64,000 nucleotides of DNA. It comes from Candidatus Electrothrix aestuarii (GTDB lineage Bacteria; Desulfobacterota; Desulfobulbia; Desulfobulbales; Desulfobulbaceae). Every line of letters starts with the position of its first letter. The first letter of the stretch is position 1. The translations under genes were made by a program, and so were the position numbers. Below are positions 33,825 to 43,660 of the stretch, one piece after another. The stretch is taken from assembly GCA_032595685.2 (NCBI GenBank), contig CP159373.1, positions 1,881,001 to 1,945,000 on the forward strand, read 5' to 3'. The notes below the pieces were generated by a model. It was not told where the DNA came from. It saw only the letters and a program-made list of their open reading frames with translations, and did no database searches.

Positions 33825-35236
33825 TATACTATCCCCAGTTGTTGTTCCGCACGTTCCAAGGCCTCGGCAACCCGTAATTGCGAGGTGCCGCCTATGGAAA
33901 CCCGGCTGTTGACCGAGCCTTCCACGGAAAGGACATCAAAAATATCTTCCTCTATCAAATCAGAAAACTCTTGCAGCTCATCCAGGCGGAGTTCAATCAG
34001 TTCAATGTCACGTTCCTGGCATAGGGCGACAATGCGTCCCACCACCCCGTGCGCCTGGCGAAAGGGCATGTATTTCCTGACCAGATAATCGGCAATATCG
34101 GTGGCAGTCATGAAGCCGCCATAGGTTGCCGCTTTCATCCGTTCTGTATCAAAGGAGCTGTTCGCCAGCAGCTCGGCGGTGATAGACAGGCTGGCCTTGA
34201 CCGTGTCCAGCGCATCAAAAAGCGGTTCCTTGTCTTCCTGCAAATCCCGGTTATAGGTGAGCGGCAGCCCCTTGACCGTCATCAGCAGAGAGACCAGCGA
34301 TCCGGTCACCCGACCTGCCTTGCCCCGGATCAGCTCCGGGATATCCGGGTTTTTCTTTTGCGGCATGATGGAGGAGCCGGTACAGTACTTATCGCCAATA
34401 CGGATAAAATCAAACTCCTTGGAGGCCCAGAGGACAAACTCTTCAGCCATTCTGCTCAGGTGGAGCTGAATAGTGGTCAGGCAGAAAAGCAGCTCCATCG
34501 CAAAATCGCGATCTGCCGTGGTGTCCATAGAATTGGCGGTGACTGCCGGGAACCCCAGTTCTTGGGCGACAAATTCGCGGTCAATGGGCAGGCCAGTGCC
34601 AGCAAGAGCTGCGGATCCCAGAGGCATGATATTGATCCGTTTCATGCAATCGGCTATCCGCTCCCGATCCCGCCCGAACATCTCCATATAGGCCAGGAGA
34701 TGATGGGAAAGCAGGACCGGTTGGGCCCGTTGGAGATGAGTATAGCCGGGCATCACCGCGCCGAGATTGATGCGGGCCAGGCGGGTGAAGCCTTTCTGTA
34801 CTTCGGTTAAGAGCTGATCCAACGTTCCCCCTTCGTCGCGGAGGTAGAGTCGAATATCCAGAGCCACCTGATCGTTGCGGCTGCGGGCCGTGTGCAGCTT
34901 TTCTCCGGCAGCACCGATTTTATCGGTCAGGGCCTTTTCGATATTCATGTGAATATCTTCCAACTCCTCCCGAAAGGTGAAGCGACCCTCGGAGATTTCT
35001 TGCTCAATCTCGCTCAGGCCTGCAATGATGGCGTCCCGTTCTTCATCGCTGATCAGGCCCTGCTTGGCCAACATGCGGGCATGGGCCTTGGAACCCATGA
35101 TGTCGTGCCGGTACAGCCGCCAGTCATAGGAGATGGATTCGGTAAAGGCTTCCACCGAGGCAGCGGTCTGTTCAGCGAAGCGACCACCCCAGAGTTTGCC
35201 GGAGGTTTCTGTCTGCGTAGTAGTATCTGTTGTCAT
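33824..35236 (-). CDS. argH: Argininosuccinate lyase
   Basis: A 470-residue enzyme of the fumarase/aspartase superfamily catalysing the final step of arginine synthesis, argininosuccinate to arginine plus fumarate. The start [46 protein letters not shown] with the catalytic His, and the signature [20 protein letters not shown] are all present. I chose the ATG at 35236 (MTTDTTTQ). It is followed with a one-base overlap by the lipoprotein gene and preceded by argG. Confidence 0.96.
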   Translation of the reverse strand: MTTDTTTQTETSGKLWGGRFAEQTAASVEAFTESISYDWRLYRHDIMGSKAHARMLAKQGLISDEERDAIIAGLSEIEQEISEGRFTFREELEDIHMNIEKALTDKIGAAGEKLHTARSRNDQVALDIRLYLRDEGGTLDQLLTEVQKGFTRLARINLGAVMPGYTHLQRAQPVLLSHHLLAYMEMFGRDRERIADCMKRINIMPLGSAALAGTGLPIDREFVAQELGFPAVTANSMDTTADRDFAMELLFCLTTIQLHLSRMAEEFVLWASKEFDFIRIGDKYCTGSSIMPQKKNPDIPELIRGKAGRVTGSLVSLLMTVKGLPLTYNRDLQEDKEPLFDALDTVKASLSITAELLANSSFDTERMKAATYGGFMTATDIADYLVRKYMPFRQAHGVVGRIVALCQERDIELIELRLDELQEFSDLIEEDIFDVLSVEGSVNSRVSIGGTSQLRVAEALERAEQQLGIV

Positions 35237-35289
35237 AGTCGAAGGGGAAGGAAGGGGCAACCAGCGGGTTGCCTCTATGAAGTCTTATG

Positions 35290-36486
35290 TTATTTTCGAT
35301 TCAAGGCCTGAATCTGGAGACGCAGGGAATTCAGACGGATAAAACCACCAGCATCAGCCTGATCATAGACCGCATCCTCTTCAAAGGTGGCGTGAGCTTC
35401 AGAGTACAGGGAGTTGTCGGATTTACGTCCCACCGGGATGCAATTGCCCTTGTAAAGTTTCAGGCGAACCGTACCGTTCACGGTTTTCTGGCTTTCATCC
35501 ATAGTCTTTTGCAGGATCTCCATTTCCGGGGAGAACCAGAATCCGTTATAGATCAGCTTGGCGTACTCCGGTATCAGGCTATCGCGGATGCGCAGGACCT
35601 CGCGATCCAGGGTGATGGTCTCCAGATCCCGGTGGGCTTCCCGGAGGATGGTGCCGCCCGGTGTCTCGTAGACACCGCGTGATTTCATGCCCACGAAGCG
35701 GTTCTCCACCATATCCAAACGACCGATGCCGTTTTCGCCTCCCAGGAGGTTGAGCTCGGTGAATAGTTCTACCGGTCCTAAACGCTCACCGTTGATGGCA
35801 ACAGGATTGCCTTGCTCAAAGTCCATTTCAATATAGGTTGGTTTATCCGGGGCATTTTCCGGTGAGACAGAGAGCTTGAACATATCCTCTTCCGGCTCAT
35901 TCCAAGGATCTTCCAGGATGCCTCCTTCAAAGCTGATATGGAGCAGATTCTCATCCGAGCTGTAGGGGTTCTTTTTGGTGGTGGGAATGGGAATATTATG
36001 TTCCTGGGCAAAAGCAACCAGTTTCTTTCGGGAGTTGAGATCCCAGATCCGCCAAGGTGCGATAATTTGTAGTTTTGGGTTGAGAGCAAGATATCCTAAT
36101 TCAAAACGGACTTGATCATTTCCCTTGCCAGTGGCACCATGACTGACAGCGTTTGCACCTTCCTGTTCCGCGATGCGGACCTGCTCTTTGGCAATGATGG
36201 GACGGGCCAGTGAGGTGCCGAGAAGGTAGGAGCCTTCGTAGATGGCATTGGCACGAAAGGCAGGGAAAATGTAATCGCGTACAAACTCCTCGCGCAGATC
36301 AGAAATGATCACCTTTTCTGCACCAGTGGCCATGCCTTTTTCCCGTACAGCATCCCAATTTTCCTTCTGACCGACATCAGCAGAATAGGCAATAATAGGG
36401 CATTCGTATTCTTCAGCAAGCCATTTCAGGATAACTGAGGTGTCTAATCCGCCGGAGTAGGCGAGTACTATTTTATTTACACTCAT
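35290..36486 (-). CDS. argG: Argininosuccinate synthase
   Basis: A 398-residue ATP-dependent ligase joining citrulline and aspartate. [15 protein letters not shown] is the ATP-binding P-loop-like motif. [13 protein letters not shown] is the citrulline/aspartate site, and the family block [21 protein letters not shown] is complete. The length is typical. It lies between argF and argH, separated from argF by a spacer with a long perfect hairpin. Confidence 0.97.
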   Translation of the reverse strand: MSVNKIVLAYSGGLDTSVILKWLAEEYECPIIAYSADVGQKENWDAVREKGMATGAEKVIISDLREEFVRDYIFPAFRANAIYEGSYLLGTSLARPIIAKEQVRIAEQEGANAVSHGATGKGNDQVRFELGYLALNPKLQIIAPWRIWDLNSRKKLVAFAQEHNIPIPTTKKNPYSSDENLLHISFEGGILEDPWNEPEEDMFKLSVSPENAPDKPTYIEMDFEQGNPVAINGERLGPVELFTELNLLGGENGIGRLDMVENRFVGMKSRGVYETPGGTILREAHRDLETITLDREVLRIRDSLIPEYAKLIYNGFWFSPEMEILQKTMDESQKTVNGTVRLKLYKGNCIPVGRKSDNSLYSEAHATFEEDAVYDQADAGGFIRLNSLRLQIQALNRK

Positions 36487-36516
36487 GATGTTTTTTATTG
36501 TTGTGTATAAAAGCCG

Positions 36517-36544
36517 GTAGGGGCACAGCGCGCCGTGCCCCTAC
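36517..36544. repeat. GTAGGGGCAC-type hairpin repeat between argF and argG
   Basis: GTAGGGGCAC (36517-36526) and GTGCCCCTAC (36535-36544) pair perfectly around AGCGCGCC. It belongs to a hairpin repeat type found interspersed in many bacterial genomes. It is within the presumed arg operon, so it may act on mRNA stability or processing between argF and argG. Confidence 0.8.
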
Positions 36545-36572
36545 AAAAATTATCTTCTCGGGGGAGCCTAGA

Positions 36573-37493
36573 TCACACCATCCCATTGATGATGTACTCC
36601 AGGATTGCCTTGTGCATGTGCATCTTGTTTTCTGCCTGATCAAAGGCAACGCATTGCGAGCCCTCCAGGACGTCCTCGGTAATTTCTTCATCCCGATGGG
36701 CGGGGAGGCAGTGAAGAACAATGGCGTCAGGTGCTGCATGCTGGAGCAGGGCCTTGTTGAGTTGATAGGGTTGGAAAACCTCAAGTCGTTTTTCCGCCTC
36801 GTCTTCCTGCCCCATAGAGGCCCAGACATCAACATTTACCACATCCGCTCCTTGTATTGCCTCTACAGGATCCCGCAACAGGGTAATGGGCTTTTCTGCC
36901 CGCTGTTGCGCTACCTTCAGGATGGTTGGATCTGGATCATACCCTTCCGGGCAGGCAAGGGTCAAAGAAAAACCGAGTACTGAGGCTGCCTGAATCCACG
37001 AGTTCGCCATATTATTGCCATCTCCGAGCCAGACAACTTTTAAGTCGCTGGGATACCCTTTCTGTTCAATCACCGTCATGATATCGCTGAGAATCTGGCA
37101 GGGGTGATGAAGGTCAGTCAGGGCATTGATTACCGGAATCGCTGAGAAATGGGCCAGCTCTTCCACAACCTCTTGGCCATAGGTGCGCACCACGATGGCA
37201 TCGACATAACGGGCCAGGACTCTGGCTGTATCCTTGAGCGGTTCGCCTCGTCCTAACTGGCTTTCTTTGCTCGACATAAAGATAACTTGACCACCCATTT
37301 CGTACATGGCTGCTTCAAAGGATACCCTGGTTCTGGTTGAGGGCTTTTCAAACAGCATGCAAATTTTTCTTCCGGCAAGCTGCTGATGCCGCAGACCGTC
37401 TTGTCTTTCTTTTTTCAGCACTGCAGCCCGGTCAAGAAAGGACTGTAGCTGGGGTAGGGTGAAATCCTGGAGCGAGAGTAAGTGGGTATTCAT
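36573..37493 (-). CDS. argF: Ornithine carbamoyltransferase
   Basis: A 306-residue enzyme converting ornithine and carbamoyl phosphate to citrulline. FEKPSTRTRVSFE binds carbamoyl phosphate, HPCQILSD and DGNNMANSW contact ornithine, and VLHCLPAHRDEEI carries the active-site cysteine. The ATG at 37493 (MNTHLLSLQDF) fits the family; the longer frame upstream does not. It heads the arginine gene row argF-argG-argH. Confidence 0.96.
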   Translation of the reverse strand: MNTHLLSLQDFTLPQLQSFLDRAAVLKKERQDGLRHQQLAGRKICMLFEKPSTRTRVSFEAAMYEMGGQVIFMSSKESQLGRGEPLKDTARVLARYVDAIVVRTYGQEVVEELAHFSAIPVINALTDLHHPCQILSDIMTVIEQKGYPSDLKVVWLGDGNNMANSWIQAASVLGFSLTLACPEGYDPDPTILKVAQQRAEKPITLLRDPVEAIQGADVVNVDVWASMGQEDEAEKRLEVFQPYQLNKALLQHAAPDAIVLHCLPAHRDEEITEDVLEGSQCVAFDQAENKMHMHKAILEYIINGMV

Positions 37494-38030
37494 AATGATA
37501 TTTATCTTGATGTTCACAAAAAACAGGCTGACAGGAGGAGTACTCCTTTTCCTGTGCTGAACAGAACACAGGCTATTATGCCCAAAAATAATTGATATAA
37601 AAAAAACATCGCTTTTGCAAAGTAATTCTGTCGGAAACACCATAAATTATTCTGCGGAGACCTGCACGAAATGGAAAATGTAAAGGATTTTTTCGTGTGC
37701 AGGAACAGTCACCTCTGCGTATTTTATCTCTTTGTGAAAACTGTCAACCTGCCCGAATTCTCGTTCTTGTTAGGATGTGATTAAGGTCTTGACAGGATAT
37801 ACAGGACGTTATAAAGCTTTGATGCCTCACCTTGATTATTATGTTTTGGGAGAGGTAAGAGTTGTGGACGCAGTCAACAGAGGAGGAACGTTGAAGGTAA
37901 AAGGGTTATCTCAAAGCTTATAAACTTCCCTCCCGCCTTGTCGGGGCGGGACAATAAAAGATGAAAGATGGTCGGGGGACTCAAAGGAATCGCCCTATAC
38001 TTTCATATAAAAAATGAGTACGTAAATTAT
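37494..38030. other. Divergent promoter region between argF and rimO
   Basis: No gene is supported in these 537 bases. Leftward for argF, a TTGCAA hexamer and TATCAA hexamer with a 17-base spacer occur around 37585-37620, a weak promoter candidate. Rightward, TTGACA at 37789-37794 with TATAAA at 37810-37815 is 15 bases apart, shorter than ideal. A GC-rich hairpin (TCCCGCC with GGCGGGA, 37931-37951) lies before rimO and resembles those near 56500-56660. Confidence 0.4.
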
Positions 38031-39371
38031 ATGATAGAACAGAAGAAGATGCACCTGACAAGTCTCGGTTGTGCAAAAAATTTGGTCGATTCCGAGATGA
38101 TGCTCGGTTCGCTTGAGCTGGAAGGGTATACCACTGTTGAAGATCCGGCTGAGGCGGAGTTGCTTCTCATTAATACCTGCGGTTTTATTCGTCCGGCTGT
38201 AGAAGAGGCGGTGGATGAAATCCTTCGCCTTGCGGAATATAAGGAGGATGACCCGAGGAAAAAATTGGTTGTCACCGGCTGCATGGTTCAGCGCTACGGT
38301 AAGGACTTGCAGGACGAGCTTCCTGAAGTAGACTTTTTTGTCGGCATTGATGAAGAGAAGGATATCGCCTCTCTGGTGAATGCCTGGTCTCCGGGCAGTG
38401 CCTCACTGTATCTTGAGGGACCTTCCTGTTTTCTTGCTGATAATAAGGTTCCGAGAAGGCTGGCGACCCCATTTTTTCGCAGCTATCTGAAAGTGACTGA
38501 AGGCTGTGATAATCACTGCACCTATTGCATGATTCCGAAAATACGCGGTGATTTGCGGAGCAGAACTGTTCAGGATTTGCTTGTTGAAGCCCAGGCCCTG
38601 GAGCAAGGTGGAGTAAAGGAACTTTGCTTGATCGCCCAGGATTTGACGGCCTATGGCTATGATCTCGGTACCGGCGATAATCTTGTTGCTCTGTTGAAGC
38701 AGCTCCTTGCAGAAACCAATATTTCCTGGTTACGTCTGCTTTATCTCTATCCCTCTTCTGTTTCAGTTGAACTGCTTGAGCTGATGGCTGAGCAGCCACG
38801 TATTGTGCCCTATCTCGATATTCCCTTTCAGCATGTCAGTGATTCTGTTTTGCAAAAAATGGGACGTCGCTACGGGCAGCAGGATTTGGAGCAGCTTGTC
38901 AGTATGATCCGTCGAATTGTACCGAACTGTGCCCTGCGTACCACCATGATGGTTGGTTTTCCGGGAGAAACAGAAGAAGATGTGCAAATAATGTTAGATT
39001 GTCTGCAGCGATGGCAGTTGGACCACGTAGGTGTTTTTCCCTATGAGGCTGAGCAGGGATCACCTGCGGCTGAATTGCAGGATAAGATAGAAAGGAAGGT
39101 CCGGGAAGAACGCTATGTCCGGGTTATGGAGTTGCAGGCAGAAATAAGTACGCAACGTTTGGAGCAGTATGTGGGCAAGAAAGAGCTTGTTTTGGTTGAG
39201 GGGATAAGCCGGGAAACAGATCTACTTCTGGAGGGAAGAACTCGATATCAGGCTCCTGATATTGATGGCTGTGTTTTTATCAATGACGGAACAGCGAGCC
39301 CCGGTGATATCGTAACTGTTGAAATCACCGAGGCCCATACCTACGATTTAGTTGGTGGAATTATCAGCTAA
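38031..39371 (+). CDS. rimO: Ribosomal protein S12 methylthiotransferase RimO
   Basis: A 446-residue radical-SAM enzyme that adds a methylthio group to the conserved aspartate of ribosomal protein S12. The N-terminal MTTase domain has its three cysteines in SLGCAKN, INTCGFI and VTGCMVQR. The radical-SAM cluster motif is EGCDNHCTYCMIPKIRG, and a TRAM domain closes the protein (ELVLVEGISRETDLLLEGR). The S-L-G-C-x-K-N-x-V-D-S-E start is the RimO rather than MiaB form. ATG at 38031 is used; an internal ATG at 38049 is also possible. Confidence 0.95.
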   Translation: MIEQKKMHLTSLGCAKNLVDSEMMLGSLELEGYTTVEDPAEAELLLINTCGFIRPAVEEAVDEILRLAEYKEDDPRKKLVVTGCMVQRYGKDLQDELPEVDFFVGIDEEKDIASLVNAWSPGSASLYLEGPSCFLADNKVPRRLATPFFRSYLKVTEGCDNHCTYCMIPKIRGDLRSRTVQDLLVEAQALEQGGVKELCLIAQDLTAYGYDLGTGDNLVALLKQLLAETNISWLRLLYLYPSSVSVELLELMAEQPRIVPYLDIPFQHVSDSVLQKMGRRYGQQDLEQLVSMIRRIVPNCALRTTMMVGFPGETEEDVQIMLDCLQRWQLDHVGVFPYEAEQGSPAAELQDKIERKVREERYVRVMELQAEISTQRLEQYVGKKELVLVEGISRETDLLLEGRTRYQAPDIDGCVFINDGTASPGDIVTVEITEAHTYDLVGGIIS

Positions 39372-39393
39372 AAGGCAGTGTGAAAATAAAGAG

Positions 39394-39696
39394 TTATTTT
39401 TCTTCGTCCTGGCTTCTTGCTTCAGAATCCACCCGTTCTCTCAGATCTTTGCCCACCTTGAAGAAGGGGAGCTTTTTCGGAGCAACGTTAATTTTTTCTC
39501 CTGATTTCGGGTTGCGGCCTGTATAGGCACCGTACTGCTTGACTGTAAAACTTCCGAATCCACGGATTTCAATGGAATCGCCCTCAACCAAGGCATTGCT
39601 CATTGCATCAATGATGGTCTTGGTGATAGCAGCAGTTTCGCGTACGGGCAGCTCGATTTTCTCGGCTAATGCCTCTATAAGTTCCGATTTATTCAT
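39394..39696 (-). CDS. HU/IHF-family DNA-binding protein
   Basis: A 100-residue histone-like nucleoid protein. MNKSELIEALAEKI, the beta-arm region IEIRGFGSFTVKQYGAYTGRNPKSGE with the intercalating proline, and PKKLPFFKVGKDLRERV are typical. The G-R-N-P-x-S/T-G-E arm and the pattern of IHF beta / HU-like proteins in Deltaproteobacteria both fit, so I leave the subunit open. It bends or wraps DNA without much sequence preference. It is convergent with rimO and stands alone. Confidence 0.92.
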   Translation of the reverse strand: MNKSELIEALAEKIELPVRETAAITKTIIDAMSNALVEGDSIEIRGFGSFTVKQYGAYTGRNPKSGEKINVAPKKLPFFKVGKDLRERVDSEARSQDEEK

Positions 39697-39843
39697 ACCT
39701 TCTCCCTTTCACAGCAGGGCCTGCAGCCGAAAAGTGCAAGGCCGAGGGGTTAAAATTAGTTTGGTAGAAACCATTAAATATCATTACTATTAATGATAGT
39801 TAATCAGGTATACTTCTGAATGTAAAGGGGAATTTAATTTTTT

Positions 39844-40548
39844 TTACAAAAAAAGTTTTTTAAGGTCGTTTTTATCCAAAAAACGGTATCTTCCTTCTGT
39901 AAGATTTTCCAGTCGTAAACGGCCGTAGGCGGTTCGTTTTAAACGAATAACCGGATAACCTATAGCCTGGAACATCTTTCGCACCTGCCTTTTTTTTCCT
40001 TCATGGATTATTATCTCAATGACAGTAACATCTTTCTCTTTTTTTATCACACGAAGCAAGGCGGGCCAAGTTTTTGTACCGTCGAGTACAATACCTTGTT
40101 CAAGCTTTTTTAGCTCTGTCTTTTTGGGGAACCCCTGAACTGTTGCCTGATAGGTTTTTTTGACCTCAAAACGGGGATGAAGGACTTGGTGAGCCAAGGT
40201 CCCATCATTGGTGAGGAGGAGGGCGCCTTCACTGTCCAGGTCAAGGCGACCTACAGGGAAGAGCCGTTCCTGGATTTTCGGGAGAAGATCTGTAACAATG
40301 GGGCGACCTTGGGGGTCAGACATAGTTGTGACATAGCCTCTTGGTTTGTGCAGGAGAACGTACATTTTTTTTTCTTCCTGCAAGGGCTTGCCATCAACCG
40401 TGATAACGGCCTGCTTGGGATCAACCTTGAGTCCTGGCTGGGTGACTGCTTTGCCATCAACCTTAACTCTTCCTTGGGCGATGTATTCTTCTGCCTTACG
40501 CCGGGAACATATTCCTGCGTGGGCTATAATTTTTTGTATTCTTTCCAT
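39844..40548 (-). CDS. rluB: RsuA/RluB-family pseudouridine synthase
   Basis: A 234-residue rRNA-modifying enzyme. An N-terminal S4 RNA-binding domain (RIQKIIAHAGICSRRKAEEYI) is followed by the synthase domain: LHKPRGYVTT, then PVGRLDLDSEGALLLTNDG with the catalytic Asp, and EGKKRQVRKMFQAIG. These features define the RluB/RluE/RsuA group; the short S4-containing form most often modifies 23S rRNA (RluB), but RsuA is not excluded. Upstream, 95 bases separate it from the UbiD-family gene on the same strand, with a hairpin between. Confidence 0.87.
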   Translation of the reverse strand: MERIQKIIAHAGICSRRKAEEYIAQGRVKVDGKAVTQPGLKVDPKQAVITVDGKPLQEEKKMYVLLHKPRGYVTTMSDPQGRPIVTDLLPKIQERLFPVGRLDLDSEGALLLTNDGTLAHQVLHPRFEVKKTYQATVQGFPKKTELKKLEQGIVLDGTKTWPALLRVIKKEKDVTVIEIIIHEGKKRQVRKMFQAIGYPVIRLKRTAYGRLRLENLTEGRYRFLDKNDLKKLFL

Positions 40549-40605
40549 GTGGAAAACCGGGATATTTTTCCGGTCTCATATATATTTATGGCCTTTTAAA
40601 AGCAG

Positions 40606-40628
40606 GGGAGCCACCACAGAAGGCTCCC
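40606..40628 (-). terminator. Probable terminator after the UbiD-family gene
   Basis: GGGAGCC (40606-40612) and GGCTCCC (40622-40628) form a 7-bp stem. On the minus strand it is followed by CTGCTTTTAAAA, a weak U-tract. It starts 15 bases beyond the UbiD stop. Confidence 0.55.
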
Positions 40629-40643
40629 GTCTGCAACGGGGTA

Positions 40644-42419
40644 TTACCTGAACTGCGCTGGAATCATCGAAGCATACTTACTGTCGACAAGCTCCTTGGT
40701 GGCCTGATCGACCTCCAGTACCTCGGTGTACCAGGGTTTCATTCGGCAATCAAAGACTATGGGCGGGGTCAGGCCAACATGGAAGCGTTTAACCTGTTGC
40801 TGTCTGCCATGAATATCCGCCGCAGGCTCAAAACGGGTGAAAAAGGTCCAGACAAATTCCTGCATACTTTCTGTTGCCTCTGCCGTGGAGTCCACCAGCA
40901 GAATGACCGGCCAATCAGTAACACCGTCCCAGCTGGCAAGCTGTGGTCCCAGCTCAGGGCTGCTTTCATAGCTGGCACCCTGAACAACCAGCGTGCCAGG
41001 TAAAAAGGCCTTGGGGCGACTACACCCTGGAGGCAGGCTGCCGCTGAACTCCTTGGGTAAATCACGCTGTTTTTCACCTAAACCCATCATCATGGCCTTA
41101 GACCCCTTATTGACTGAGGGACCGGTGTAGTCCAAGGTGTCTTGGGAAACATTAGCAAAGACAAAGAGATCCCTGTCCCATTGGATGCGCTCCAGAACAT
41201 GAACCCATAATGCGCCAAAATCTGCCACGTCCAGGCTACCGTCGGTGACGATGAGGAATTTGGTCAGGGAGAGCTGCCCCTCTCCGAGGACACGCAAGCC
41301 TGCGGCAAAGGCCTCGCGGGGATAGCGGTTACTGACCCGTGCTGCTGCCAGGCAATGGAATCCTGCTTCCCCAAAGGTCTTCAGCTGTTGTACCCCTTTC
41401 ATGACCAGAGGAAAGAGCGGGGAGAGGAGATCCTGAAGGAAATCGCCGATAAAATAATCTTCCTGCTTGGGACGACCGACCACGGTGGCCGGGTAAATGG
41501 CATCCTTGCGGTGATACAAATGGGTGGTCTGGAAGACCGGGTAATCGTGGGCCAGAGAGTTATACCCATAATGATCACCAAAGGGGCCTTCGGGCTGCCT
41601 GAGTTTGGGCGGAACAAGGCCTTTGATGGCAAATTCAGTTTCTGCAACCAAGCGATGTCCGCCCAGAGGGTCTTTGACCATGTTGAGTTTTTTTCCCTGA
41701 AGCAGAGAGGCCAGCATCAATTCGGGAATATCTTCCGGCAAAGGAGCAATGGCAGAGAGCATCAGGGCGGGTGGACCACCGATGAACAGGGTCATGGGTA
41801 AGGACTGGTTTTGTTGCTCTGCTGCGCAGTAATGATAGCCTCCACCCTTGTGGATTTGCCAGTGGATGCCCGTCGTGGTGTCGTCGTATCGGTGGATGCG
41901 GTACATCCCTAAGTTATGGCCGTGCCCGTCTGGATGCTCGGTATAAACCAGGGGCAGGGTAACAAAAGCCCCCCCATCGGAATGCCAGGAGGTGAGCATG
42001 GGCAGCTCTGTCATCCGGGCTGGTTGCTGGAGGGTTTCCAGAATGGGTGCAGCTCCTGGTTTGACGTTTTTTAAGCCGATCTTCAGGGCCTGGAGAGCCA
42101 GTGGCGCAGCCTGCTTGACTGTGGCAAGACTTGGCGGCATGGCTTGCTCGGTCAGCCGGACCAGATCTGCAACAAAGTCCATTGGTTTCGTGCCAAAGGC
42201 CAGTTCCAGCCGACGGTTGGTGCCAAAAAGGTTGGTGACCACAGGGAAGGAAGACCCCTTGACCTGGGTGAAGAGCAGGGCAGGTCCGCTGCGCGCGATA
42301 ACTCGGCGGTGAATTTCCGCTATTTCAAGGTAAGGATCAACCTCGGTGTCGATAACGAGGAGCTCATTTTCTCGGCGGAGAATATCAAGGTATTGGCGAA
42401 GATTATATATTGATTCCAT
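40644..42419 (-). CDS. UbiD-family decarboxylase
   Basis: A 591-residue prenylated-FMN-dependent non-oxidative decarboxylase. MYRIHRYDDTTTGIHWQIHKGGG and PLGGHRLVAETEFAIKGLVPP contain the prFMN and metal ligands, EGPFGDHYGYN holds the catalytic Glu, and a C-terminal region follows. The pathway is open: UbiD in ubiquinone synthesis, MqnL-type in the futalosine menaquinone pathway, or aromatic acid degradation. Desulfobacterota generally use menaquinone, so a menaquinone role is the better guess. The prFMN-producing UbiX partner is not in the window. Confidence 0.88.
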   Translation of the reverse strand: MESIYNLRQYLDILRRENELLVIDTEVDPYLEIAEIHRRVIARSGPALLFTQVKGSSFPVVTNLFGTNRRLELAFGTKPMDFVADLVRLTEQAMPPSLATVKQAAPLALQALKIGLKNVKPGAAPILETLQQPARMTELPMLTSWHSDGGAFVTLPLVYTEHPDGHGHNLGMYRIHRYDDTTTGIHWQIHKGGGYHYCAAEQQNQSLPMTLFIGGPPALMLSAIAPLPEDIPELMLASLLQGKKLNMVKDPLGGHRLVAETEFAIKGLVPPKLRQPEGPFGDHYGYNSLAHDYPVFQTTHLYHRKDAIYPATVVGRPKQEDYFIGDFLQDLLSPLFPLVMKGVQQLKTFGEAGFHCLAAARVSNRYPREAFAAGLRVLGEGQLSLTKFLIVTDGSLDVADFGALWVHVLERIQWDRDLFVFANVSQDTLDYTGPSVNKGSKAMMMGLGEKQRDLPKEFSGSLPPGCSRPKAFLPGTLVVQGASYESSPELGPQLASWDGVTDWPVILLVDSTAEATESMQEFVWTFFTRFEPAADIHGRQQQVKRFHVGLTPPIVFDCRMKPWYTEVLEVDQATKELVDSKYASMIPAQFR

Positions 42420-43080
42420 AATGTCATGGGGGAAATGGTAGTGGTTCCCCTCCTTTTATTCTTTTTTTGAGCCAAGGACAATATTTTTTCAAAATATTAT
42501 ACGTTGCAGGTTGTAAATAAAACGGAGTAATAAGTAGATGTGTTTTGCAGCGCTGCTGCTTTGGTTGTCTTCGTGCTAAAACTCTGCCGAAAGTTGTTCT
42601 GTTTTAATTGCTTGTTTTTTAACATTTTTGTTCTGTAAGGAGCTTCGTTCTTGGAGTAGATATGTCTACAGTGTAGGTATTGCTTTTCTTGACAAGCCAG
42701 AAAGTGACTATTATCATGAAATATATAATCACATGAAAAATATCATTGATATTGGAGTAAGTAACATTAGGTTCCTGTGAAGAACCTGACTCGGTGACGA
42801 GAAAAAAATCAGGGGTAAAAAAAGTCCCATCTCATCCTCTCGCATTACTCCTGTTTCTCCTCTTACTCCCGTCTTTCGATTCTTCAGCTGTCTGGTCAGT
42901 ATGACCTCTGTATTTTTTGAGTATTGGGTATTCGTATGAAGAACTCTTGTTGGCTCAAAGTATGGACTGTCTCCCACTTCGTTTGTTAGTTATCTCATTT
43001 TCTTAGGACATTCTATGTGTCTTGTTTGGGGTGTCTTTGTTGCTCGTGTTATCTATTGAAAATTGCGTCTGGAGGAGAGT
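42420..43080. other. 660-base region upstream of the DOMON/oxidase cluster
   Basis: No gene is convincing; the minus-strand frame at 42729-42977 is low in complexity and lacks homology. A good candidate promoter lies at 42689-42717, giving a leader of about 350 bases before the DOMON gene. Within the leader, AGGTTC at 42769 and GAACCT at 42782 form a small hairpin. The long leader could carry regulation of the oxidase cluster. Confidence 0.5.
42689..42717 (+). promoter_or_regulatory. Candidate sigma-70-type promoter for the oxidase cluster
   Basis: TTGACA at 42689-42694 and TATCAT at 42712-42717 are separated by 17 bases, close to the consensus spacing. It is the best promoter-like pair in the 660-base interval before the DOMON gene. 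The distance to the start codon is about 360 bases. Confidence 0.45.
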
Positions 43081-43620
43081 ATGAAAGGAAGTAAGTTCGG
43101 TGGTGTACTTGTTGCTGTGCTGTACGTTTTCATGAGCTGTGGTTTGGTCTTTGCCGAAGGCTATGATCATGAAACAAAGGTCGACAACATAAGCTTTGCC
43201 TGGAAGATTGATGGGGAAAGCTTACAGGTCAAGCTCTCAGCAAAAACGGAGAGCTGGGTAGGGATCGGTTTTAACCCCTCCTCCAAAATGAAAGGAGCCG
43301 GTTTTGTCCTTGGTTATGTGAAAGGTGATAAGGTCAAGGTATCTGATGAATACGGCGATGGTGAAAACAGCCATAAGCCGGACACCAAACTCGGTGGGAC
43401 TGATAACGTGACCATCATCGGCGGATCTGAAAAGGACGGTATGACCACAATAGAATTCTCCATCCCACTGCAATCCGGTGAGGAGACAGATGCTATCATT
43501 CAGCCGGACGGTGAAACAACTGTTCTCCTGGCCTATGGCGAGGGGAGGGATAGTTTTAAAATGAAACATAAATTTCGTACTGCTATCAAAGTCAATCTCA
43601 AAACAGGCGAAGTGAAATAA
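43081..43620 (+). CDS. Secreted DOMON-domain protein
   Basis: A 179-residue protein with a signal peptide (GVLVAVLYVFMSCGLVFA) and a single DOMON-type beta-sandwich: SFAWKIDGESLQVKLSAKTESWVGIGFNPSSKMKGA is the characteristic stretch. DOMON domains bind haem or sugars, often with a Met/His pair; an M in SKMKGA and H in DSFKMKHKF are candidate haem ligands. The GGAGGAG site before the ATG is strong. It is directly upstream of SCO and the oxidase genes on the same strand, so a redox role near the terminal oxidase is plausible but unproven. Confidence 0.8.
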   Translation: MKGSKFGGVLVAVLYVFMSCGLVFAEGYDHETKVDNISFAWKIDGESLQVKLSAKTESWVGIGFNPSSKMKGAGFVLGYVKGDKVKVSDEYGDGENSHKPDTKLGGTDNVTIIGGSEKDGMTTIEFSIPLQSGEETDAIIQPDGETTVLLAYGEGRDSFKMKHKFRTAIKVNLKTGEVK

Positions 43621-43660
43621 TCTACAGGACGTCAAACTACCCTCTGCCGGGAGAATAGCA

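Noticed and set aside
37969-38030. Upstream extension of rimO
   Set aside because: Residues before MIEQKKMHLTSLGC have no family similarity.
42729-42977. 82-residue minus-strand frame before the DOMON gene
   Set aside because: Low-complexity sequence, no start context, and lies in the likely leader of the oxidase cluster.
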